Positions 32,429-40,223 of a stretch of DNA of 64,000 bases are shown here, one piece after another. The first letter of the stretch is position 1. Every line of letters starts with the position of its first letter. The position numbers were made by a program, and so were the translations under genes. The notes beneath the pieces are model-generated. The model made no database searches, had not been told where the DNA came from, and worked only from the letters and a program-made list of their open reading frames with translations. The DNA comes from Bacillaceae bacterium (lineage in GTDB: Bacteria > Bacillota > Bacilli > Bacillales > Alkalibacillaceae): NCBI GenBank assembly GCA_017656265.1, contig JACDOD010000001.1, positions 248,001 to 312,000 on the forward strand, given 5' to 3'.

Positions 32429-33010
32429 ATGGAGTATTTACTTTTTGGAATCATAGCTTATCTTCTTGGTTCTATCCCCTCTGCCTTATTGGTCGGAAAA
32501 ATTGGATATGGTGTTGATGTGAGGGAGCATGGGAGTGGAAATCTTGGAGGAACCAATACCTTTCGGGTACTTGGCATAAAAGCAGGATTAATTGTAACTA
32601 TTGCGGACATTCTAAAGGGTACACTGGCTGCTCTTATTCCCATTTTATTTGAGTCATCTGCAGATCCATTAATCATTGGGATTTTTGCTGTGGTTGGGCA
32701 TATGTATCCCATATTTGCCCGATTTAAGGGAGGAAAAGCAGTTGCTACTTCAGGGGGAGTGATCCTGGCTGTGAGCCCACTGCTGTTTACTATTATTTTT
32801 CTGACATTCTTTCTGGTGCTGAAAATCTCGAAATATGTATCCCTTTCCTCTATGGTTACAGGCATTGTGGCAATCATTGTGTCCGTTCTTCTTCAGCATA
32901 AAGGTCTGATTGTACTCACTTCGATCCTAACCATATTTGTTATATATCGGCATCGGGCTAACATTAAGCGAATAATAAACAAAACTGAACCTAAAATTAA
33001 ATGGATGTAG
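32429..33010 (+). CDS. plsY: Glycerol-3-phosphate acyltransferase PlsY
   Basis: A 193-residue membrane enzyme transferring acyl from acyl-phosphate to glycerol-3-phosphate, the first step of phospholipid synthesis. The three PlsY motifs are visible: [26 protein letters not shown] and the [15 protein letters not shown] segment ([17 protein letters not shown]). About five membrane helices. It is divergent from yneT with its own promoter region. Confidence 0.93.
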   Translation: MEYLLFGIIAYLLGSIPSALLVGKIGYGVDVREHGSGNLGGTNTFRVLGIKAGLIVTIADILKGTLAALIPILFESSADPLIIGIFAVVGHMYPIFARFKGGKAVATSGGVILAVSPLLFTIIFLTFFLVLKISKYVSLSSMVTGIVAIIVSVLLQHKGLIVLTSILTIFVIYRHRANIKRIINKTEPKIKWM

Positions 33011-33017
33011 AAAAAAA

Positions 33018-33047
33018 CAGAACCCTTGCTGTTTTGCAAGGGTTCTG
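33018..33047 (-). terminator. Terminator of the HesB-like selenoprotein gene
   Basis: CAGAACCCTTGC pairs with GCAAGGGTTCTG, followed on the minus strand by TTTTTTT. It is placed between convergent plsY and the selenoprotein gene; the U-run is only on the minus side. Confidence 0.85.
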
Positions 33048-33062
33048 CCGATTCTAACGGAG

Positions 33063-33353
33063 TTATACACGCAGCAGCTTAAATTGGCCAAATCCGAAAA
33101 CACTTTTCACGTAATCTAACTTTGTATTTTCAACATATGGGGTCGTATGCTGACCAATTAAAAACCGCAGTTTTTCCGTTTCAATTACCGTATCAGTATC
33201 ATCTTTTGACTCTTCCAGAGCCAATTGAATCTGTGGCCCACCTCAGCCAGCAGATAAAAATACACGTACATAATAGTCCTGTGGAGTAATTTTTTGCCGC
33301 TCTAGTTCCTGCTCAATTTTATTTACGGCAGCCTCCGTAACCTTAAAGTTCAT
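33063..33353 (-). CDS. HesB/IscA-like selenoprotein (Sec37, UGA-recoded)
   Basis: Reading through TGA at 33243-33245 gives a 96-residue HesB-like protein. It starts MNFKVTEAAVNKIEQEL, has LSAG-Sec-GGPQIQLAL around Sec37 and ends FGFGQFKLLRV. The UGA replaces the Cys expected in the S-A-G-C-G-G-P motif of IscA/HesB-like proteins, and HesB-like selenoproteins with this motif are known in bacteria. AAGGTG precedes the ATG. Downstream of the UGA, GGGCCA and UGGCUC can pair as a weak SECIS candidate. The complete Sec machinery is encoded 14 kb away. It would act as a thiol/selenol metal or iron-sulfur-type protein; the exact role is unknown. Confidence 0.9.
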
Positions 33354-33456
33354 TGCATTTCACCTTACCTTATGGGGTATTTACATGGTGTTATTATACA
33401 ACAAGTTTGTTGGGAATGCTAGGAATGACTACTGAATAAATATTGGAGCGATGATT

Positions 33457-34626
33457 GTGAAAACGCGAATGGTATACTATAGTTTTGGTATAGTTTTGTT
33501 TTTCTTTACACCTTTTATTCTTCTTTTAAATGCTGGCAAACATCCAGAAGAGACATTTTTTGTGAAGGACCATCACGCCAGAACATTACAATCGCTGGAT
33601 CATAAGAACTTTGAAGCCACCATAACACTTGGTGCGGCCGGAGATGTGCTCATTCATAATTCATTATATGAAGATGCCCGGACAGCCAGTGGGTTTGATT
33701 TTACACCTATGTTTGAACTCGTTAAACCGTACATGCAGGAGCCGGAGATTATGTTTGTGAACCAGGAGACCGTTTTAGGAGGTACCGAACTTGGTTTATC
33801 CTCATATCCAAGGTTCAACTCCCCCTTTGAGGTCGGTGATGCGTTAAAGGATGCGGGGTTAGACATTGTGTCGATGGCCAATAATCATACCCTTGACCGG
33901 GGCAGTGAGGCCGTCATGAACGCAACCGGGCATCTGAACAGCATTGGGATTCAATATGTGGGTGCCTACCGGAGTCTTGAAGATCAACATACATTTCGGA
34001 TTATCGAGAAAAAAGGGATTTCAACAGGATTTTTGGCATACACTTATGGCACGAATGGGCTAGTCAGACCAGCGGACCAGCCGTATTTAGTACAATATAT
34101 TGACCCGAAAAAAATTACAGAAGATATTAAAGAAATGAAGAAACATTCCGATTTTGTGGTGGTCAGCCTTCACTTTGGAATAGAATATCAGCGGTTTCCT
34201 AGTGAAAATCAGCAAACTCTCGTTCAGACCCTTCATGAAGCTGGAGCGGATATCATCCTTGGTCATCATCCGCATGTATTGCAGCCGGTTGAGTGGTTAA
34301 CTTCAGAGGATGGTCATGAAACCTTTGTCATCTATTCTTTGGGAAATTTCTTGTCCGGACAAGCAACTCTCTATCAGCGGATTGGTGCAATTTTGCAAGT
34401 CGATCTGAACAAAAAAATCGATCAACACGGCGTTTCGTATGATATAACTAATGTTCGGATCATGCCTACGTATAATTATCGGCCACATTACCGCAACTAT
34501 AAGATCGTTCCGTTATTTGAGGCAGATGAATACGGTCTCCCCGAGGCAAAGGCGTTATTTGAAGAAATTAGTCAGCATATGAAATCCTATACAGAAAAAG
34601 ACATTCAAATCGTACCGAATTTTTAA
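33457..34626 (+). CDS. CapA-family metallophosphatase-like protein
   Basis: A 389-residue protein with an N-terminal membrane anchor (YYSFGIVLFFFTPFILLL) and a PGA_cap/CapA domain outside. Metal-site motifs are GAAGDVLIH, VNQETVLGG, VSMANNHTLDRG and LGHHPHVLQP, as in calcineurin-like folds. CapA proteins take part in poly-gamma-glutamate capsule synthesis or act on the cell surface, but no capB or capC is present here. I start at GTG 33457, eight bases after GGAG. Confidence 0.82.
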   Translation: MKTRMVYYSFGIVLFFFTPFILLLNAGKHPEETFFVKDHHARTLQSLDHKNFEATITLGAAGDVLIHNSLYEDARTASGFDFTPMFELVKPYMQEPEIMFVNQETVLGGTELGLSSYPRFNSPFEVGDALKDAGLDIVSMANNHTLDRGSEAVMNATGHLNSIGIQYVGAYRSLEDQHTFRIIEKKGISTGFLAYTYGTNGLVRPADQPYLVQYIDPKKITEDIKEMKKHSDFVVVSLHFGIEYQRFPSENQQTLVQTLHEAGADIILGHHPHVLQPVEWLTSEDGHETFVIYSLGNFLSGQATLYQRIGAILQVDLNKKIDQHGVSYDITNVRIMPTYNYRPHYRNYKIVPLFEADEYGLPEAKALFEEISQHMKSYTEKDIQIVPNF

Positions 34627-34718
34627 CAGTCGGCAAAAAGTATATAAATTGAATCTGCAATATTTTTTCATGTATACTTGAAAATAGTGTTAGAATTGGG
34701 CTGAAAGGAGATTTGGTA

Positions 34719-35645
34719 ATGTACAAAGCACATCAAAAAGGATTGCCTTCAAAAGAAGAAAGACATAAATTATTTGGTTCAGTTCCGCCAGGCCCGAGAA
34801 CAAAACCAGTTGAAAAGGAAAAAATGGCCGATTTACAAAATACTAAAAATGATTTTTTATTTAAATTAGATACAGTCGGCATTGTGAATGTAAAACATCC
34901 TATTACGATAAACAGTAAGATTAAACCTTATACACAAACTACGATTGGGACCTTCTCGCTCTCTTCCAGTATTCCAAAAGAAAGCAAAGGCACCAATATG
35001 AGCCGTTTTACCGAACAATTGCAAAACTACCATGATCATGGGTTTACTGTAAATTTGGATACAATGAAATCATTCACCAGAGAATTGGCATCAAGACTGA
35101 AGCAAAAAGATGCTGAGGTTGAAATATCCTTTCCCTGGTTTTTTGAGCGCCGGGGCCCTCAGTCGAATCTTGCAGGAATGAACCATGCAAATGCATCCAT
35201 GAAAGTAAAATACGATCAGGAACAAGGTTTTTCGTGTGAAGTTTCATTAGAAGCCACGATTACAACGTTATGTCCTTGTTCAAAAGAAATCAGTGAGTAC
35301 AGTGCCCATAATCAGCGGGGAGTCGTTAAGATAGAAGCGGTTCTTGCAGAAGATTTTAATGAAGAAGAGATTGACTGGAAAGAGCAGCTGCTCCATGCTG
35401 CAGAGACAAACGCCAGTGCTAGAATTCACCCGGTATTAAAACGTCCGGATGAAAAGGCCGTTACGGAACAGGCCTATGAAAACCCGCGGTTTGTAGAAGA
35501 TATGGTCCGACTGGTGGCAGCTGATTTATACGAGATGCCATTTATAGAGAAATTTGCAGTGTCCTGCCAGAATGAGGAATCTATTCACCTTCATGATGCC
35601 TATGCAGCGATTACTTTTGACAAAAGAACAGACGTACTGAGCTGA
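34719..35645 (+). CDS. folE2: GTP cyclohydrolase IB (FolE2)
   Basis: A 308-residue GCYH-IB that converts GTP to 7,8-dihydroneopterin triphosphate for folate, using varied metals in place of zinc. Family marks are the [14 protein letters not shown]-terminus, the central [19 protein letters not shown], the metal and active-site Cys loop [20 protein letters not shown] and the C-terminal [18 protein letters not shown]. The ATG at 34719 follows AAAGGAG. In B. subtilis the counterpart is Zur-controlled; I see no clear Zur box here. It is followed in ten bases by yidD. Confidence 0.93.
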   Translation: MYKAHQKGLPSKEERHKLFGSVPPGPRTKPVEKEKMADLQNTKNDFLFKLDTVGIVNVKHPITINSKIKPYTQTTIGTFSLSSSIPKESKGTNMSRFTEQLQNYHDHGFTVNLDTMKSFTRELASRLKQKDAEVEISFPWFFERRGPQSNLAGMNHANASMKVKYDQEQGFSCEVSLEATITTLCPCSKEISEYSAHNQRGVVKIEAVLAEDFNEEEIDWKEQLLHAAETNASARIHPVLKRPDEKAVTEQAYENPRFVEDMVRLVAADLYEMPFIEKFAVSCQNEESIHLHDAYAAITFDKRTDVLS

Positions 35646-35655
35646 GGAGATTGCA

Positions 35656-35883
35656 ATGAAGTATATTTTTATCTGGATGATTCGTTTTTATCGTAAATTT
35701 ATTTCTCCGATGAAACCCCCTTCCTGCCGCTTCCAGCCAACCTGTTCTCAGTATGGGCTTGAAGCGATACAGCGGTTTGGTGCTATTAAGGGCGGATATT
35801 TAACGATAAAAAGAATTTTAAAATGCCACCCTTTTCATCCTGGCGGGTTTGATCCTGTTCCAGAAAAAAAAGAGGATAAATAG
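35656..35883 (+). CDS. yidD: Membrane protein insertion efficiency factor YidD
   Basis: A 75-residue YidD protein with the family pattern [20 protein letters not shown], then [17 protein letters not shown] and [17 protein letters not shown]. The three conserved Cys are present. It is amphipathic and thought to assist YidC-dependent insertion. It lies between folE2 and yneR on the same strand, with very short gaps. Confidence 0.93.
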   Translation: MKYIFIWMIRFYRKFISPMKPPSCRFQPTCSQYGLEAIQRFGAIKGGYLTIKRILKCHPFHPGGFDPVPEKKEDK

Positions 35884-35894
35884 GAGATGTGCGT

Positions 35895-36191
35895 ATGCGT
35901 CTTTCAGTAGAGAGAAAAGCAGCTGAATGGTTTAGGGAAGAACTCGATATTGAAGGAAGTGCTTCGATCCGTTTTTTTGTCCGTTATGGTGGAGTTGGGG
36001 GGATCCAGCCTGGATTTTCAATCGGGGTTCGTTTGGATCAGCCCCTTGATGTGATGGCGCAAACAAGCACGGATCAGCTGAATTTCTTTATTGAAAACGA
36101 TGATGCCTGGTATTTCGAGGGCTACAACTTAAATGTTGCCTTTGATGAAAACAAGCAGGAGCCGGAATATCAATACGAAAAGATACAATAA
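35895..36191 (+). CDS. yneR: YneR-type HesB/IscA-fold protein
   Basis: A 98-residue protein of the YneR branch of the HesB/IscA fold. It has RFFVRYGGVGGIQPGFSIG in place of the Cys-bearing loop and lacks the conserved Cys, so it should not bind iron-sulfur clusters in the classical manner. The ATG at 35895 follows AGGAG by eight bases; GTG 35889 overlaps the site. It contrasts with the Sec-containing HesB-like gene 2.5 kb upstream. Confidence 0.85.
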   Translation: MRLSVERKAAEWFREELDIEGSASIRFFVRYGGVGGIQPGFSIGVRLDQPLDVMAQTSTDQLNFFIENDDAWYFEGYNLNVAFDENKQEPEYQYEKIQ

Positions 36192-36192
36192 T

Positions 36193-36239
36193 AAAACACC
36201 CTTGCTTTCTGATTCATATGATCAGAGCAAGGGTGTTTT
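36193..36239. terminator. Terminator after yneR
   Basis: AAAACACCCTTGCT pairs perfectly with AGCAAGGGTGTTTT across a 19-nt loop. The A and T ends allow function on both strands, for yneR and for the convergent yneP-yneQ operon. Confidence 0.85.
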
Positions 36240-36300
36240 GAATTTTGACCTGCCTTCATCTGCTACTGCAGAAATCAGCGTAAAAGGGTCATATTTTCGC

Positions 36301-36612
36301 TCAAGTAAATGGATCAATCCCGAAGCGTTTGAGCTGGTCCTCCAGTCCTTCCTGCAATAGGATCTCTTTTTGAAACTCACCGAATAAATCAAAATGGGGA
36401 TATCGTTCATCCCGATGAATCCATTCCGGCCTTAATCCATACTTTCTTCCCCATTCTTCCAGTCTTTTTAAATCACAGCAGCCTACTTTTGTTACGGTTT
36501 TGGAATCCGGAAAACGGTTATCTATCCAGTAATGGGTAATAAAAGCAATCTCTCCGCTCTGTACCTTAGATTTCCATTCCTTCAATTCCTGTCTTTTTAT
36601 GCCGAAAGCCAT
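36301..36612 (-). CDS. yneQ: YneQ hypothetical protein
   Basis: A 103-residue soluble protein rich in aromatic and charged residues (FITHYWIDNRFPDSKTVTKV, then WGRKYGLRPEWIHRDERYPHFDLFG). It occupies the position of yneQ beside yneP and yneR. The function is not known; the compact W/H/D-rich sequence suggests a small binding domain. It lies nine bases downstream of yneP. Confidence 0.8.
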   Translation of the reverse strand: MAFGIKRQELKEWKSKVQSGEIAFITHYWIDNRFPDSKTVTKVGCCDLKRLEEWGRKYGLRPEWIHRDERYPHFDLFGEFQKEILLQEGLEDQLKRFGIDPFT

Positions 36613-36621
36613 GGTTGTCCC

Positions 36622-37038
36622 TCACTTTTTCGCATTCATATAGGCTTCATGCCAGTCCGGGAAAGTTCTGCGAATGGAAATCGGCTTAAAGTTTTCCTTT
36701 TTGACACATACGTGTTTAGTCCATCCGGTTACAGCACTGTTCCCATCACCATCAAAGATTTCATATCCATACGTGACCCTGAGCCCATCGTACTCATCAA
36801 TCCACGTTCTCACTTTCGCCGTTTGACCATAGCGGACAGGTTTTTTAAATTGAATGGATGCGTCAATAACCGGGGAAACCACTCCCGATTCTTCCATCTC
36901 ATGATAGTTAAAGCCGAGCTGTTCAATTAAAGCGGTTCTTCCAATCTCAAACCAGACGAGATAATTTGCGTGATAAACAACCCCCATTTGGTCCGTTTCC
37001 TGATAGCGCACTTTTATGTCTGTCATATTTTCTACCAT
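36622..37038 (-). CDS. yneP: Acyl-CoA thioesterase YneP (4HBT)
   Basis: A 138-residue hotdog-fold thioesterase of the YbgC/4-hydroxybenzoyl-CoA type. The active-site segment is VRYQETDQMGVVYHANYLVW with the catalytic Asp/His-Asn pattern. It hydrolyses acyl-CoA or acyl-ACP thioesters; the substrate is unknown. It is first in the yneP-yneQ operon. Confidence 0.9.
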   Translation of the reverse strand: MVENMTDIKVRYQETDQMGVVYHANYLVWFEIGRTALIEQLGFNYHEMEESGVVSPVIDASIQFKKPVRYGQTAKVRTWIDEYDGLRVTYGYEIFDGDGNSAVTGWTKHVCVKKENFKPISIRRTFPDWHEAYMNAKK

Positions 37039-37129
37039 GGTTTCATCCCCTCATCCGTTTGAAATAAGATCCGTCATTATCTTACCATAATTATGTATGA
37101 TTGAAAATTTTCCGGGCTGCAGTATATAA

Positions 37130-37260
37130 GATAAGCGGAAGCACTCCACTTAGGTGAAGCTACTGAAAAATTATCTCGTCAGGCTGTCTTTCCTAAAGAC
37201 AGAAGAAGGAAATATCGAAAAAGCCTTAAGCCGTGCCCGCAGAAAGCGAACCATGTTGAC
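37130..37260. repeat. Possible bcr-like intergenic repeat
   Basis: The 312-base gap between yneP and tlp has no gene. Its centre (AGCGGAAGCACTCCACTTAG at 37134 through AAAGCCTTAAGCCG near 37220) has the GC-richer, imperfectly self-complementary look of Bacillus-type dispersed intergenic repeats. No second copy is in the window, so the assignment is tentative. Confidence 0.25.
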
Positions 37261-37271
37261 AAAGTATAAAA

Positions 37272-37316
37272 ATATCCGAACTAATTCATATGAATGATTG
37301 AATATAGTTCGGATAT
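37272..37316. repeat. CCGAACT/AGTTCGG hairpin, copy A
   Basis: ATATCCGAACTA pairs perfectly with TAGTTCGGATAT around a loop that contains TTCAT and AATGA. The same stem and loop words recur at 50309-50353. Here it lies downstream of tlp and could end that transcript. Confidence 0.55.
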
Positions 37317-37350
37317 GATATGACTTTATTCCGTTTTTTCCTGGCTGCTC

Positions 37351-37584
37351 TTATGACTGTTGATCGCGATATTCATCCCGTATTTCCTTGCGCATAGCTT
37401 CAATAGATTCTCTTCTCCGATTATTCTTTTCCCTGATTTTTTCCTTTTCCTCATCGGAAGTCAACGCCATGCTTTCTTCGGCTTCTTCCATGTTTTCAAT
37501 GGTATGTTGAACCATATTCTGCAACTTTTCTACATTGTCTTTACGGTCATCAGGTTTTGGACGATTATGATTGTTTTGTGTCAT
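37351..37584 (-). CDS. tlp: Small acid-soluble spore protein Tlp
   Basis: A 77-residue, highly charged, helical spore core protein (KPDDRKDNVEKLQNMVQHTI, then EKEKIREKNNRRRESIEAMR). It is expected only in the forespore. AAGGAGG precedes an ATGATG pair; the second ATG at 37584 has the better spacing. It lies 12 bases after the sspN-like gene, in one transcript. Confidence 0.9.
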   Translation of the reverse strand: MTQNNHNRPKPDDRKDNVEKLQNMVQHTIENMEEAEESMALTSDEEKEKIREKNNRRRESIEAMRKEIRDEYRDQQS

Positions 37585-37596
37585 CATAATACCTCC

Positions 37597-37746
37597 TTAT
37601 TTTCCGTCCCCTTTTGGCGGTATATAGTCCGGCTGATCATTTTCTTTAGACTGATATTTTCGACCTTTGTTTCCGTCATACTCGAGTGAATAATCTCCAT
37701 GACGGTCTGGCCGAAAATGTTTGGTATCTTTCTTCGGGTTTCCCAT
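37597..37746 (-). CDS. sspN: Small acid-soluble spore protein SspN-like
   Basis: A 49-residue peptide, MGNPKKDTKHFRPDRHGDYS followed by a GNKGRKYQ core and a charged tail. The MGNPK start and G-G/G-N-K-G-K core recall SspN, and its place before tlp is as in B. subtilis. Basic, cysteine-free, spore-core type. Too short for most gene finders. Confidence 0.75.
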   Translation of the reverse strand: MGNPKKDTKHFRPDRHGDYSLEYDGNKGRKYQSKENDQPDYIPPKGDGK

Positions 37747-37830
37747 ATGCAAACTCCTTTATTTGAAGATTGTACATTTTTAGTGTTCTCCTAAACCTCT
37801 TCCTTATTCATGTATGTTTTCTGCCAAAAT

Positions 37831-37863
37831 AAAAAAGACAGCCCGTTAATTAGCTGTCTTTTT
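37831..37863 (-). terminator. Terminator of the tlpA-fbpB-like unit
   Basis: AAAAAGACAGC pairs with GCTGTCTTTTT; on the minus strand a TTTTTT tail follows. The stem includes the last codons of the FbpB-like gene. Confidence 0.8.
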
Positions 37864-37992
37864 CCGAGAAGATGATGCTAAACGTTCTTCGACTTTTCGC
37901 TCGATTAATTCCATTTCTTTTGGACTTTTCATAATACTTTCTCTCGCTGCTTTCAGCAATTCTTCAAAAGATTGTTTTTGATGATTTAACAT
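37846..37992 (-). CDS. FbpB-family (Fur-regulated basic protein-like) peptide
   Basis: A 48-residue basic helical protein. Its SFEELLKAARESIMKSPKEM, then ELIERKVEERL, is the pattern of the Fur-regulated basic protein family, whose members help small RNA FsrA in iron-sparing translation control. The ATG follows AAGGGGAG, but the ribosome site and ATG are buried in a strong hairpin. It lies 56 bases after tlpA. I see no Fur box, so iron control is not shown. Confidence 0.7.
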   Translation of the reverse strand: MLNHQKQSFEELLKAARESIMKSPKEMELIERKVEERLASSSRKKTAN

Positions 37993-38028
37993 TTGGACAA
38001 CTCCCCTTTTTAAAAAGGATGTCCAAAT
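37991..38028 (-). promoter_or_regulatory. Hairpin covering the ribosome site and start of the FbpB-like gene
   Basis: ATTTGGACA pairs with TGTCCAAAT, and the inner CCTTTTT pairs with AAAAAGG. On the minus strand the 3' arm contains AAGGGGAG and reaches the AUG, so folding should block initiation. Confidence 0.6.
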
Positions 38029-38048
38029 TTTCAGTAAAGTATTCCATT

Positions 38049-38636
38049 TTAATTTAATTCTTCCATATAATTTTTCATCATATCAAAATCCATTGGACCG
38101 ATTTTCCGTGGAAACTGGATGATCCCTTCCGAATTTATATAGTAAGTTGTGGGCAGTGACAATGCCTGATAAGTAGCATTCACTTTTAAATCTTTATCAA
38201 GCAAAATTGTAAATGTGTAATTATTTTTTTCTACATACTCTTTGACAACATCCAGTGACCGTTCTGTACCAGTAGCATTTACGGCAATAATAACGACTTC
38301 ATCGCCATATTTTTCATGAAATTCCTGCATCTCTGGCATTTCAGCACGGCATGGCGGACACCAGGAAGCCCAAAAATTAAGGAATACCTTCTTCCCGCGA
38401 AAGTCAGACAGGCTGACTTCTTCTCCAGCCAGTGATTCAAGCGTAAAATCAGGGGCAGCATCTCCGGTCTTGATTCCTTCTGGAAGTTCATCCTGCATGT
38501 CTTCCGGTATCACATACAACCCATCTCCTTGTTGCCCATTAGTTAAATTCTGATCATTCTGCTCGGTTAAAAAATTATATACAACAAGTCCAAACAGGCC
38601 TAATAATACAAGGGCTCCGATCAGTCGCTTAATCAT
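38049..38636 (-). CDS. yneN: TlpA/ResA-like membrane-anchored thioredoxin
   Basis: A 195-residue thiol-disulfide oxidoreductase with one N-terminal membrane anchor (LIGALVLLGLFGLVVYNFL) and an extracytoplasmic thioredoxin fold. The active site is FWASWCPPCRAEMPE and the cis-Pro loop is ALSLPTTYYI. It probably reduces disulfides of exported proteins or apocytochromes. Its start overlaps the upstream membrane gene by eight bases, which couples the two. Confidence 0.9.
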   Translation of the reverse strand: MIKRLIGALVLLGLFGLVVYNFLTEQNDQNLTNGQQGDGLYVIPEDMQDELPEGIKTGDAAPDFTLESLAGEEVSLSDFRGKKVFLNFWASWCPPCRAEMPEMQEFHEKYGDEVVIIAVNATGTERSLDVVKEYVEKNNYTFTILLDKDLKVNATYQALSLPTTYYINSEGIIQFPRKIGPMDFDMMKNYMEELN

Positions 38637-39294
38637 TTTTTATCCCATCCTCTACATCCAATATTACTAATACAAAGGCAAGTACAAATATAAACCATAG
38701 CCATATGTCACTAATGGAAAAATTCCCTGTTAATATTTTAAACAAGATTAAACCGAATAAGAACCACTCTGCTATTCGAATTTGATAAATTTTTGTGACA
38801 TACCACTCATGTTTCCATATCAAAAGAGCGATCACAGTAAAATATAAAATTTTCAGGGTGTATAAAACCCATAGATCAGGCATAAACAACATATTTACAA
38901 ACTGGGTTAATGACCAGTATAAGACAGCGGTGCTACCGAAAAATACAACTTGCCTTGTGAATGTTTGAAACCACTTTTTGGACTTATAGATAAAATATAG
39001 AATAGCCATCACATAACCTAGAACAAGCCCCTTTTCACCGCCGCTAAAATATAAGAGATATGAGGGATGCTTGATTACAGAGACCGGATGAAATACGGCA
39101 TAACTGAACTTCCAGATTAATACAGAAATAATCCATGACTCAAGCCACAGATCCGCTAATTCTTTTCCTTTCTGAACGTGTTTTTTTCCGGCTATATAAA
39201 CCCATAATACGGTGATTAAAGCCGCAGCTAAATGAATGAGATATGGGACGTAAATGGTAAAGCGCCCCAGTTGAAGAACGTCATACATAGACAT
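38629..39294 (-). CDS. Multi-spanning membrane protein with weak Lgt resemblance
   Basis: A 221-residue protein with about seven membrane helices. The region VFHPVSVIKHPSYLLYFSGG, then EKGLVLGYVMAIL, recalls prolipoprotein diacylglyceryl transferase, but catalytic residues of Lgt are not clearly kept. Overlap with the TlpA-like gene suggests a shared task in exported-protein redox handling. Otherwise unassigned. Confidence 0.7.
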   Translation of the reverse strand: MSMYDVLQLGRFTIYVPYLIHLAAALITVLWVYIAGKKHVQKGKELADLWLESWIISVLIWKFSYAVFHPVSVIKHPSYLLYFSGGEKGLVLGYVMAILYFIYKSKKWFQTFTRQVVFFGSTAVLYWSLTQFVNMLFMPDLWVLYTLKILYFTVIALLIWKHEWYVTKIYQIRIAEWFLFGLILFKILTGNFSISDIWLWFIFVLAFVLVILDVEDGIKND

Positions 39295-39545
39295 GTAACC
39301 ACCTTTTATACCTTATACCGTATTTATCATACCATAATGTGAAGCTGTGACCAATGAAGAAATAGATCAAAATAAGACCTTTTAAAATGTGTCATCCAGA
39401 ATGGTGACAGACTAAATTTTTAAGAAATATGTAATGTTTAAATTAAAATTGTTTAAACAGTAAAACCAGGCAAAACGGATATCGTCTCACCTGGATAACA
39501 ATCATGTATAATCCTCTTAGCGATAACATAGGTGTTTGATGTACG

Positions 39546-40223
39546 TCACTTCTTTTTTAATTCCCATTTATACCCGACTCCCCAGACCGTTTTTAAGTAT
39601 TGATCAATTGGAAAACCTGATTGCCTGATTTTTTCCCTGAGATTTCGAACATGAGAGTCAATCGTTCTTCCTTCTGGATTTGAATCGATTCCCCATAGCC
39701 ATTCAATCAGTTGCTCCCGGCTAAATACACGATTTGGGTATTTCAGCAGATAGCCTATGATTGAGAATTCTTTAGGAGTTAAATGAATCAATTTTTCGTT
39801 ATAACTTAATTCGTGAGTTTCTTCATTCCAGGTTAAGCCTTCTATCGTAAATTGCCGGGGAGTGTGTGTTCTTCTTAAGACAGCTTCTATGCGTACAAGT
39901 AATTCTTCTTCATCAAAGGGTTTCGTCACATAATCATCTGCTCCCAGTTTCAGCCCTTTAATAACATCTATCTTCTGATCACGAGCTGTAAGCATAATAA
40001 TAGGGATATCTGAAAAGTTTCGTATTTCCCTGCATGTTTGAAATCCATCCATATCCGGCATCATGATATCAAGAAGGACTACGTCAAAACTTTTCTGATT
40101 AAGTTTTTGCATGGCCTCAGAGCCCGAAGTGACTGGCTCACACTGGTACCCATTGGGTTCTAGGTAAAGTGATAAAAGCTCCCCCATTCTCTCTTCATCA
40201 TCCACGATCAGTACCTTTTTCAC
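39546..40223 (-). CDS. OmpR-family response regulator
   Basis: A 225-residue regulator. The receiver has VDDEE, phospho-Asp in VVLLDIMMPDMDGF near residue 53, and Lys in VTKPFDEEELL. The C-terminal winged helix has LTPKEFSIIGYLLKYPNRVF and WGIDSNPEGRTIDSHVRNLR. It overlaps the partner kinase by 26 bases. Regulation of the adjacent redox and multicopper oxidase genes is inferred. Confidence 0.92.
   Translation of the reverse strand: MKKVLIVDDEERMGELLSLYLEPNGYQCEPVTSGSEAMQKLNQKSFDVVLLDIMMPDMDGFQTCREIRNFSDIPIIMLTARDQKIDVIKGLKLGADDYVTKPFDEEELLVRIEAVLRRTHTPRQFTIEGLTWNEETHELSYNEKLIHLTPKEFSIIGYLLKYPNRVFSREQLIEWLWGIDSNPEGRTIDSHVRNLREKIRQSGFPIDQYLKTVWGVGYKWELKKK

Noticed and set aside
35895..36191. 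YneR as a further selenoprotein
   Set aside because: The frame has no internal UGA, and the Cys position is not kept as Cys or Sec.
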